Origin: Pedobacter agri PB92
GTDB taxonomy: Bacteria; Bacteroidota; Bacteroidia; Sphingobacteriales; Sphingobacteriaceae
DNA: 42,276 nt
NCBI RefSeq assembly: GCF_000258495.1
Contig: NZ_AJLG01000015.1
Location: 1 to 42,276 of the forward strand
Direction: 5' to 3'
How positions within the stretch are numbered: the stretch's first letter is position 1; each line of letters opens with the position of its first letter. The translations under genes and the position numbers were made by a program. The notes beneath the pieces were generated by a model, which did not search any database, was not told where the DNA came from, and was given only the letters and a program-made list of their open reading frames with translations. Below, piece by piece: positions 18,253 to 30,400 of this stretch.

Positions 18253-18399
18253 TAATTTATGGGATGACTACGCTAATGTCATCAAATTTTCACAATACCG
18301 GAAATGAAATGAGTAACAATTAGCTGTATGAATAAAATGAATGAAAGTACTGGCCAAACAATGAATAGGAATGGATGAAATAGAAGTCTATTCGAAATG

Positions 18400-18407
18400 T
18401 AGATTTG
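18400..18407 (+). promoter_or_regulatory. Possible -7 box upstream of the giant adhesin gene
   Basis: TAGATTTG matches TAnnTTTG perfectly, 72 bases before the ATG at 18480, in the 227-base divergent region. No clear TTTG partner sits at the expected -33 distance. Confidence 0.3.
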
Positions 18408-18479
18408 TCATTGTAGTGTTTACCAAATCTCCTTAGTAAATAACTGCGACAACTATAAATCGTCCAAATTACGCCTGAC

Positions 18480-21400
18480 ATGATGAAAAATTTTACCTCT
18501 CGTTTCCTAAACGGAAAAATCTGCAATTATCTAATTTTTGCACTCATCATTTTATTAACGTTCTTAAATTCCAAATCGTATGCGCAAAATACAATTTATG
18601 CAAATAGTGTTAGTGCAAGTTCAAACGTAACCAATCCCACTAATGCCACTAATGCCGATGAAACGAGCTTTGCCCAGGTAAATTCGTACGGAGGACTGTT
18701 ATTAGGTGGTGGCCGCTTTGAAGGAGAACTGGAGTTAAAGTTTCCATCAAATGTAGCAGCAAACACAACTGCTTACATCAGAATAGATTCTGACCCGGAT
18801 TTATTGAATGCATTATTGGGCGGTAACTTAGGCGGTTTACTAGCTAACGTTGTAGGCAATGTGGCTTTAGGAAATCACAGTTTTACCGTTGGCGCAAGAA
18901 ATGCTTCAGGGCAAACAGTGTTGGAGGGTTCGAGTGCCGGGCAGTTTTCGAGCAATAATATTCGTTTGATAAAAGATGCTACAGGCAAATTTTATGTAGC
19001 CATCACCCCGAGCCAAATTTACGATCGCATATTTATTCGTGATGCTACCAGTGCGTTATTACTTGGTACATCTAATAATACCAAAGTATATTCTGCCCTT
19101 CATTTTTCGGGGAGTGATCCTTGTGCACAAGCTTTTGCAACCAGTTATGAGGGTACAGGCATTTCACTAGATGCTTTAAAACTGGGCAATTCAGGAGGCA
19201 TTAATACTGAACGGGCCATTGATGCTGATCCTGGTAATTTTTCTCAATTGAGTTTAGGTATTTTGGCAGTTGGTGGCACCGCCAGCCAGGTTTTTTATTT
19301 TTCTGGCTTATCTAATCCAACTGATGATGTTAATTTAAGGTTTAAAACAACACCCTCGTTATTAAATCTCGGTTTACTGAATAATATTAGTGTTACTACT
19401 TATAACGGAACTCAGGTAGTCGCCACGCAAAATATAAATCCAAATTTATTGAGCCTTGATTTACTTGGCTTACTCAACAACGGATCTATTGTTACCATTC
19501 CTTTTTCTCCCGGAGGCGCTTATGATCGGGTTAAAGTTACTCTAAACTCGCTTGTAGGAGTAAATGTATTGCAGGCCATAGATATTTATGGTGTTACGCG
19601 TTCTGCCGGAAGACCAACATTTAGCGGTCCGAATGGTAATACTTTCCAGGCATGTTATAACGTGCCTGTAGGTTTAACGGCAACAACAGCAAATACCAAT
19701 GAACTCCTTTGGTATGAGGCGGCAGAGGGTGGAAATCCACTGGCTACCGTTGCATTTAACGGTGTTTATCAAACGCCTGGTTTAACAGCAAACAAAACGT
19801 ATTATGTTGCGGCAAGACGATTAACCTGTACAACGGAATCGGCCAGAGTACCAGCGTTAGTGACTGTAAATCCTTTAATCAATTTCAGTGGTGCCACGCT
19901 AACCAATGCAACGAGCGGAACCAATTATAACCGGCAAATTGCGCCTGCAACGGGTGGAACCCCGGGTTTTACCTATGCTCTTGCATCTGGTAGTTCATTG
20001 CCTGCTGGCCTTACACTATCGTCAACCGGTGATATTGCTGGTAGACCAACTGTGCCAGGTGATTACAATTTTTCTATTGTGGCTACTGATAGCAGGGGAT
20101 GTAACCTAACCGCAGCATATACAATTACCGTAACAGGCCCTTTAACCCTGGTACCTGGTGCTTTGCCTGATGGAATTACAAATGTTTTATATCCAACACA
20201 AACAATTCCTGTTGCGGCTGGAGGCACCGGGCCATATAGCTATGTTGCGACAGATGTTCCTGCAGGTTTAACATTTAATCCAAGCACAAGAGAGATTACA
20301 GGAACACCAACAATACCTGGCAATTACATTGTACGGGTAACAGTAACCGATGCAAATGGTAATACGGTTACTTCAAATTATACACTAAAGGTTACTGATC
20401 CTTTGGTTTTACCTGCTGCAACTTTAGCAAACGGTACGACCGGACAAGTTTATACACCACAAATTATCCCTTCGGCTACGGGCGGCACCACGCCATATAG
20501 CTACTCGGCTACCGGCTTGCCTCCGGGATTAACCTTTACACCTGGTACCAGAACAATAGCAGGAACGCCTACACTGGCAGGTACATATCCTGTTTCGGTT
20601 ACTGCAACAGATGCTGATGGAAAAACGATTGCTGCCACTTATTCGATAACCGTACTCGATCCATTGACATTACCACCTACAGCGCTCGCAGATGGAAATG
20701 AAAAAGTAACTTATCCTACACAAACAATTCTTCCGGCAACAGGAGGTTCAGGCCCATATACTTATGTCGCTTCCAATGTACCTGCCGGATTAACTTTTAA
20801 TGCCAGCACCCGTGAGATTACAGGTACACCAGCTCAGGCTGGTAACTATTCCATCTTAGTAACGGTAACTGATGGCGGAGGAAGAACAGCCAGCCGTTCA
20901 TATCCTTTAAAAGTGATCGGTGCGCTTAACTTGCCATCAACTACTTTAGCCGATGGAACGATTGGAGCAACTTATCCAAACAGAACTTTACCAGCAGTAA
21001 GTGGCGGAACACAGCCTTATACTTATGTGGCTACGGGTCTTCCTCAGGGAATGACATTTAATCCCGTTACCCGGGAGATTTCAGGTAGGCCAGAAGTTGG
21101 GGGTACTTTTGGAATTTCACTTACTGCAACAGATGCAGCAAACAATAATGCCACCACCACCTATACGCTCAATGTAAATGTTACTGCACCAGTTGTGGCG
21201 TCAACAACTGTTTGTACAGGCTCTGGCGCAACCCTGGCAGTTAGCAATAATCCACAAAATATTTCGCTTACTTATCGCTTGTACGGTCCAACTGGTGATA
21301 GCCCGATACAGACTAATACCACAGGGAATTTTACCACCCCAACTGTAAACGCACAAACTACGTTTTACGTTGATGCCATTTCCGGTACTGCCGTAAGTGC

Positions 21401-24400
21401 AAAAACGGCTGTTACGGTTTCGGTAAATCCACCGGCAGCATTGCCAACAGTAGCTGCCAGCAATATTGCGATCAATGCTGGTCAAACCGCAACCTTAACC
21501 GCAACTTTTGATGCGGGAAATAGCATTGCCTGGTTTGAGGCTGCAACAGGTGGCACACCGGTAAGTAACAGTTCTTCATTTACAACACCACAATTAACAA
21601 CAACAAAAACTTACTATGCTCAAACCACTAGTGCAGCAGGTTGTGTTAGTGCATCACGGGTACCAGTCACGGTTACAGTTATTCCGTTATCAGGTGCTAC
21701 TGCATGTAACGCCGCTGGAAGCCAAAGCACAGCCATAAATGGAATTTGTATTTTATGTGGCATCGCCGGGGCCGGTAATTCTACTGATGCTGATCCTAAC
21801 AATTTTACCAGGTTAACATTAGGTGTAGGCGTTGGTGCTTCAGGAGTGCAACAACTCATTTTTCAGAATCCTGGCGCAGCTACGGATAGCATTCGTTTAA
21901 ATTTAGGATTACCGGGTGGCCTCGCGGATGTGAACGTATTAAACAATATCACCGTAAGGGTTTTGAACGGAACCACTCAGGTGAAATCAGTTCAGATTAG
22001 TGGCGGATTATTATCACTTACTGTATTGGGTGGAGGCAGGTTTGCATATACACTGGCTGCGGGCGGAACTTACGACCGCGTCGAGGTGAGTTTCGGCGGT
22101 GTAGTTTCTGCATTAAACAGCTTAGATATTTATGGCGCAACTCAAATTTATCCTAACCCAACTATTATTTCTGGTGCACAATCTATTTGTGCGGGTAGTT
22201 CAGCTAAATTATCGGTTACACCGGTTACCGGAACAACCGTTAGCTATTTTGATAGTCCTGTAAGCGCAACGGTATTAAATCCTGATGGTGGAGATTTTAC
22301 AACACCAGCGCTTTCAGCAACTACAACCTATTACATTCAGGTTAATAAATTAATCAACGGCACTGTTTGTTCAAACCCGACGAGAACTCCGGTAACCATC
22401 ACCGTAAATCCTGCTATAGTATTTAATGGAACAACATTAAGCAACGCCAGTATTTCATTCCCTTACAGCAAACAATTGCCAGCTGCAACAGGTGGTACAC
22501 CTGGTTTTACCTATGCGTTAGCCTCAGGTAGTACTTTGCCTGCAGGTTTATCTTTATCAAACACGGGATTGATTACCGGAACGCCGACTGCTACAGGCGA
22601 TCCAACATTTTCAGTTATCGCAACCGATACGAAAAACTGTTCAACTACTGCAATTTTTACTTTAGCCGTTACTCCAGCATTGGCATTGGCTCCAGGCGCA
22701 TTGCCAGATGGCGTTACCGGAACTTTATATCCAACGCAAACTATTCCTGCAGCCACAGGTGGCACTGGCCCTATCAGCTATTCTGCTACTGGTGTACCTC
22801 CGGGATTAAGTTTCAATCCAACAACCAGAGAAATTTCGGGCACTCCTTCACAGCCTGGAAATTATATAATCCCAATCACTGTTACTGATGCTAATGGGTA
22901 TTCTATTACTTCAAATTATACTTTAAAAGTTACCGATCCTTTATTGTTGCCGCCTGCTACGCTAGCAAACGGAACAAACGGTCTGGTTTATCCAACACAA
23001 ACTATTCCTTCTGCAACTGGCGGAACCACACCATACACCTATTCAGCTACAGGCCTGCCAACGGGTTTATCATTTAATCCAGCAACAAGAGAGATTTCGG
23101 GTACACCAACACAATCTGGTACTTTCCCTATTCCGGTAACCGTAACTGACTTCACAAATAAAACAGCTACTACAACCTATTCCATCACCATTATCGATCC
23201 GCTGGCATTGCCGGCAGCTACTTTAGCCGATGGTACTGAAAAAGTCAATTATCCGGCGCAAACCATTCCATCTGCAACGGGTGGTGTGGGTCCATACACT
23301 TATAGCGCAATTAATCTTCCGCCAGGATTAAATTTTGATAATGCTACAAGAGAAATCTCAGGCATACCTACTCAGGCCGGAAATTATGTGGTTACCGTAA
23401 ATGTATCTGACAGTGAGGGCAGATCAGCAACAGGTAACTATTCGCTGAAAGTGATTGGCGCTTTAAACCTTCCGTCAGCAACATTACCAAACGGAATAGT
23501 GGGAACTACTTACCCTACCCAAACCCTTCCTGCGGTTACCGGTGGAACTGGTCCTTATACTTATATAGCGACTAATCTTCCTCCAGGATTAAGCTTCAAT
23601 ACCAACACCAGAGAAATTACAGGTGTACCAACACTAGGTGGTAATTATACAATTTCAGTAACAGCGAGAGATGCCAGTGGCAATGTAGCCACAACCGGTT
23701 ATAGTATTGCGGTAAACGTTAATGCTCCCGTAGTGGCGAATGCGACCGTATGTTCTGGTTCACCTGCAACCTTAACCGTAAGCAATTTAATTGCCGGTGT
23801 TACTTACAATTGGTACGGTGCTACAGGTACAACACCTTTAGCCACCAACAACAATGGCACGTTTATCACTCCGGCAGTAACCAGTGAAACCGTCTTTTAT
23901 GTAGAAGCCGTTTCTGGAACTGCAGTAAGTCCAAGAACAGCGGTAACAGTTTCTATTAATCCGTCAGCTACCTTGGCAACGGTTACCACCAACAATCAAG
24001 TCATTAATCCAAATCAATCTACTACGCTATTGGCAACGGCCGATGCAGGAAATACCATTACTTGGTTTGACGCAGCTACCGGGGGTACACAGGTTGGATC
24101 TGGAACATCTTTTACTACACCAGCATTAAGTGCAACCACAACCTATTATGTAGAAACTACAAATGCCAACGGTTGTATCAGTGCAAGCCGCGTTCCGGTA
24201 ACAGTTACCGTTATTCCTACCGGAAGTGGTACAGCCTGTAATGCGGCCAATAGCCAAACAAGCGGTATCACCGGAATCTGTGTATTATGTGGAATCACAG
24301 GAGCAGGGAATTCAACTGACACTAATCCAGATAATTTTACCAGAATTACGTTAGCTGTTGGTGTGGCATCAACAGGATTTCAACAATTAAGGTTTCCAAT

Positions 24401-27400
24401 TTCGGGTACCGCAACCGATAGCGTTCGTTTAGACTTAGCCTTACCAGGCGGTTTATTGGATTTACAGGTATTAAATAACACCACAGTAACAATTTTAAAC
24501 GGAACAACGGTTGTTAGAACGGTGCAACTGGGTTCATCATTGGTTAACCTTCAACTTTTAAGTGGAAACCGTTTTGCAGCAAGTCTTTTAGGTGGAGCGC
24601 CATTTGATCGGGTAGAGATACGTTTCGGCGGTTTGGTTTCTGCGGTAACCAGCTTGGATGTTTACGGGGCAACCATTACTTACCCGGCACCAACTATCAC
24701 TGCGGGTTCACAAACAATTTGTTCAGGTGCCACCGCGACGTTAACAGCAACTGCCAATGGTGGTACTGCTATTGCCTGGTACGACGCCGCTGGTACTCAA
24801 TTGGCTACCGGTGCATCATTCACTACTCCGGCCTTAACAGCTACTACTGTTTATTATATTCAAGTATCGAGAGCAACCTGTGCCAATCCGTTAAGGATTC
24901 CAGTTACCGTAACTGTTACACCGGCATTAGCAACTCCAACAGTTGCAACCGTTACTGCTAGTTGCGCAGGAAGTCCGGCTACATTAGCTGTTACCAATCC
25001 AATTGCCGGAGTAACCTACAATTGGTTTACTACGCAAACTGGCGGAACTCCGGTTTTAACGGGTGCAACGGTAACTACGCCAGCGCTTACGGCTAGTACA
25101 ACCTATTATGTAGAAGCAGCTCAAAGCACTTGTGTAAGCGCTAGCCGAGCAACGGTATTGGTGCCGGTTAACCAAGCTCCAGCTTTACCTACATTAACTA
25201 CAAGTTCATCATCTGTAGCCCCAGGGCAAACTGCAATTTTAACCGCTAGTTCATCTGAAGCCAATGTAACCTTCAACTGGTATAACTCGGCTACGGCGAC
25301 TACGCCAGTTTATGTAGGCCCAACTTATGTAACGCCATCATTAACTGCTACAACCACTTATTATGTGGAAGCTGTTTCTGCAAATGGATGTGCTTCGTTA
25401 GGCAGGGCTCAAATTACAGTGACCGTAAATACAGGTGGTTCGCCAAATCCTGTTCCATGTGAGGCAGCAACCGCACAAACCAATGGCGTTGTTGGTTTAG
25501 GTGTGCTGGCAGGTGTATTTAATCCAGGTTTAGCGATTGATAACGATACCCAAACAGGGTCATCATTAATTTTACCTGTAGGCGCTTTAGGCGGATCAGT
25601 TTTCCAAAGAGCAAGTTTTGGGTCAGTATCCCGCCTAGGCGATACGGTTAGGGTATTGGTATCCTCTCCGGGAAGATTGCTATCATTAAGTGTTTTAGGA
25701 AATACTCAAATCACAACTTACCTTGGAACAACCAGCAATGGTGATGCTAGAACGCTAAGTAGTGGTTTGTTAAATGTTCAACTCCTAAGCGGCGATACTC
25801 AGGCCTTAATTACTTTTGTACCAGCGACAACGTTCGATGGGGTAGAGGTTAGATTAAACGGTGGCGTTGCAACGGCTTTAAGTTCACTAAACTTTAATTA
25901 TGCACAACGCATTTTGGTTGCGCCAACTGTTGTTTCTTCAAATGTAACAGCTTGTGAGAATCAAACAACTCAATTGACGGTTAGTAATCCATCATCAAGC
26001 TTAACTTACAGATGGTATGATGCAGACGGAACTTATTTAACAGGTAAAGACGGTATTATTTTTACCACACCAGTTTTAACTGGGGATACGAAATTCTTTG
26101 TTGCTGCAGTATCTGCATCAGGTTGTGTGAGTTATAGAACGGTGGTGAACGTAACCGTTACTCCAACTCCTGTACAACCAGAGTTATTGGTTCCGAATGT
26201 AGAAACCTGTATCAATACTTCAGTTGTATTCCAGATTAAAAATCCAATTGCTGGAACAACTTACAGATGGTATGATAGTGCAAATGTTTATCAGGCAGGT
26301 TTTGATGGCCCAACTTTCACGGTATCAAATATTACAACGAACAGTACTTACAGTGTAGAAGCTGTAAATAGCTGTGGTTCTGCATCTGCCAGAACAACAG
26401 GAACAATTACTATTGGTAATATTCAAGTTCCTGTAATTACGCCATCTTCGGTTACCATAACCGAAGGATCAGTAGCTTCCTTAACAGCTACTTCAAGTAC
26501 AGCGGGTGTAACCATTAATTGGTACACTACTGAAACTGGAACTACTCCGGTATTTAGTACAGTTGATTCGAGTACAAGTAATTACATCACGCCTCAATTA
26601 TCAAGTGCCACAAGCTACTTTGTTGAAGCAATAATCCCTGGTGGATGTGCTTCAGCCAGAGCCCGTGTTGATGTAACAGTTATCCCGGCAGGAACACCTG
26701 TACCAACACCATGCGGAGCAGCAACTGCACAAACCAATGGCGTAACTGGTGGTATTTCGATTGGAGCTGGAGTAATTAATCCGAATAATGCTATCGATGG
26801 AGATATTACTACAGGCTCTACACTGGTAATACCTGTAGGATTATTAGGATCATCAGTATATCAAAGGTTAAAATTCCCATCTGCATCTAATGTTGGTGAT
26901 ACATTAAGATTAAAAATAACTACTCCTGGTCAGTTGCTGTCATTAGCATTATTGCCAAACGTTTCTGTTACCACTTATTTAAATGGAAACAGCAACGGTG
27001 ATGTGACTACAGTTTCAAACCCATTGATTAGTTTAAAATTATTAGCAGGGAACAATACCGGTATATTAACCATTATTCCAACCAGTCAATTTGATGAAGT
27101 GGAATTGAGATTAAATGCTGGCTTATTGGGCGCATTAACATCAGTTAACTTTGATTATGCACAAAGAACAATTGTTGCACCTGCTTTAACTACAGCTACG
27201 GTAAGTGTGTGTCAGGGTTCAGCTGCTACTTTAAGTGTTCAAAATCCTCAACCAGGAATTACCTATAAGTGGTATGCGGGAGGCGTATATCAAGCAGGAA
27301 AAGATGGACCAACATTTACAACAGATCCAACTTTAGCGCCAAATACTTATGAATATTTCGTTACTGCCAATGCCAATGGCTGCGAAACAGTGAAGGTTAG

Positions 27401-30400
27401 GGCAACTGTCATTGTACTTCCTCCGCCTACACCACCGACAGCAACTCCAGGCAATCCGTTAACAACATGTTTGAATACCCCAGTGGAGTTAAGTGTGGTT
27501 GCAGTAGCTGGAAATACCTATAACTGGTACGATCAACCTACTGGTGGAAATATGCTGGTAACCAACAACAATAAATTTTTAACCCCGGCAAACTTACCCG
27601 TTGGAACTACAAACTACTATGTTGAGTTGGTTAATGCAAACGGCTGTTCAAGCTCTACCAGAACAATGATTTCAATTACGGTGAACGATTCAGCTTTAGC
27701 AAGCGATATCACTGTAACGGGTAACACCTCATTGTGTTCGCAGGCAACTACCACCTTAACTGCATCGAGTTCGATAGCAAATGCTGTATTTAACTGGTAC
27801 AGCGATGCAGCACTTACGCAATTGGTTGCCGCGAACACTGCAACATTTACTACACCGTCCCTTACCGCTGCCACAAAATATTACGTAACGGTTAGTGGAA
27901 CAGGAAAGTGTGCAAATACGGCAGGGAATGCAAAAGAGGTTAGCATCTTATTCAACCCAATTGCAGTAGCAACTGATATTACTTTAACGGGTCCTACCTC
28001 GATCTGTGCTGGTGCACAAGTTTCACTACGTGCACAAGCAAATGGGGTAACTGATCCCGTATTTACGTGGTACAGTGATGCCGGTTTAACCACCATTGTA
28101 AATACAACAGATACTTATTCGCCTACTATAACTGCAACAACGACTTACTATGTTACAGTTAAGGGAAGTAACAGATGTGAAAACACAGCCGCAACAGCTA
28201 AACCAATAACGATTACTGTTAATCCTTATGCAACTGATTCGGATATTGCTTTAAGTGGAATCACATCAATTTGCAAAGGAGCAAGTACAGTATTGTCAGC
28301 ATCATCTACTACAGTTACCAATCCAGTATTTACCTGGTATGCTGATGCTTCACTTTCAACAACGCCAATTTATACAGGTACATCATTTAATACCGGTGCG
28401 TTGACTACAAGTACAACATTCTACGTAACGGTTAAAGGAGATAACAAATGTGAAAATCAACCGAATACTGCAAAAGCAATTACAGTAACAGTTAATGAAT
28501 TCGCAACATCTGCAGATTTAACCGTAGCAAATACCCAGGTTTGCTCAGGCTCTTCAGCATTACTAGTAGCCTCAAGCTTAACTGTTACTCAACCGGTATT
28601 TACCTGGTATAATGATCCATCGCTAACCAGCGTAGCATTTGTCGGCCCGATTTTTACCGTTAATAATTTAACCGCAACCACAACTTACTACGTAACGGTT
28701 AAAGGAAGCAACAGATGTGAAAATTCAGCTGCTGATGCCAAAGCAGTTGTGGTTACCGTTAACCCGTTGGCTACAGCTACTGATATCATAGTGAATGGAG
28801 GAACCACTGCCTGTGGCGGAGCTTCAGCTACGTTAACCGCAACTTCTCCGAATGTAATTAATCCAATATTTACCTGGTATAGCGATGCTGCTTTGACCAA
28901 CATCACCTTTGTTGGCAGTACATTTACTACACCAGCTTTAAATACAACTACTACCTATTACGTAACCGTTAAAGGAGATAATAAATGTGAGAATGCTGCT
29001 GGTAATGGCAAAGCAGTGGTAATTACGATCACACCGTCAGCCAATGCAACAGATGTTATGGCTAATGATGTCACGATTTGTGGTGGATCATCGACTGCAT
29101 TAGTAGCTACCACTACAACGGTTAACGATCCGGTTTTCACCTGGTACAACGATGCTGCTTTAACATCGGTTGCTTTTGTTGGTGCAACATTTAACACACC
29201 AACATTAAATGCAACTACCAGATACTATTTAACTATAAAGGGCAGCAACAGGTGCGAAAGTTCAGCATCAGCCGCTAAAGTGGTTACGGTGACAGTGAAT
29301 GAAGTTGCTACGGCAGCAGATATCATGGTTTCTAGTCCGGCAATCATTTGCGGTTCGGGAACAGCAACAATTAATGCCAGTTCAACTACGGTGACAAATC
29401 CGGTGTTCACCTGGTATAACGATGCTTCGTTAACCAGTGTAGCCTTTGTTGGTCCGATCTTTACCACACCGGATTTAATCACAAGCACTACATATTATGT
29501 AACCGTAAAAGGAGCTAACAAATGTGAAAACAGCTCTGCCAGTGCTAAAATGGTAACGGTTATCGTTACTCCAAGAGCAGTATCAACTGATGTTGCTGTA
29601 TCTGGTTCAACTACGATTTGTACAAGTGGCACGACAACACTAACGGCTACAAGCACTACCGTAATCAATCCAGTATTTACCTGGTACAGCAATGCTGCGC
29701 TCTCAACAGTAGTATTTACCGGAGCCTCATTTACAACACCTGCATTAACAAGTAATACCACTTATTATGTAACTGTTCGCGGAGATAATAAATGCGAAAA
29801 TACTGCAGCAAACGCATTGGCGGTAGCTATCACAGTAAGTGCCATTCCAAATAGCCCGGTTGTGGCCACAACAGGAACCAACATTTGTGCTGGCGAGCCT
29901 ACCACGCTTACCATCACCAATGCCCAAGCAGGTGTAACCTACGAATGGTACACTGCGGCAACAGGTGGCAGCTTATTATTTACGGGAACAACATATACTA
30001 CACCTGTAATCAATACAACCACAGATTATTATGTTCAAGCAGTAGGTGCAGGAGGTTGTAATAATAATGGCGGCAGGGTTAAGGTTACCGTAACCGTAAA
30101 TCAAAAACCGAATGTTCCGAGTGTTGCAGCTGCTAACGTAAGTGTATGTATTGGAAGTTCAGCTGTGTTAACTGTTTCAAGTCCTCAGGCAAATATTGTT
30201 TACAACTGGTATACCTTACCATCTGGTGGTACAATAGTGGGAACAGGAAACACTTTTATCACACCCGCAATAACTACTAATATTACTTATTATGTTGAAG
30301 GAGCTAACGGATCATGTTTATCATCATCAAGAACCTCGGTTAACGTACTTGCTTTACCAGTACCAGTGGCTCCGCCTTCAGTAACGCCGGCAAACGGAAT

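Noticed and set aside
27684..29839. CRISPR-like regular repeats
   Set aside because: The period is about 270 bases, there are no unique spacers, and the region is one coding frame of Ig-like domains.
27617..29927. Many long minus-strand open frames across the adhesin repeats
   Set aside because: They are periodic mirror frames of the plus-strand repeats, with no own start context and Val/Ala-rich antisense composition.
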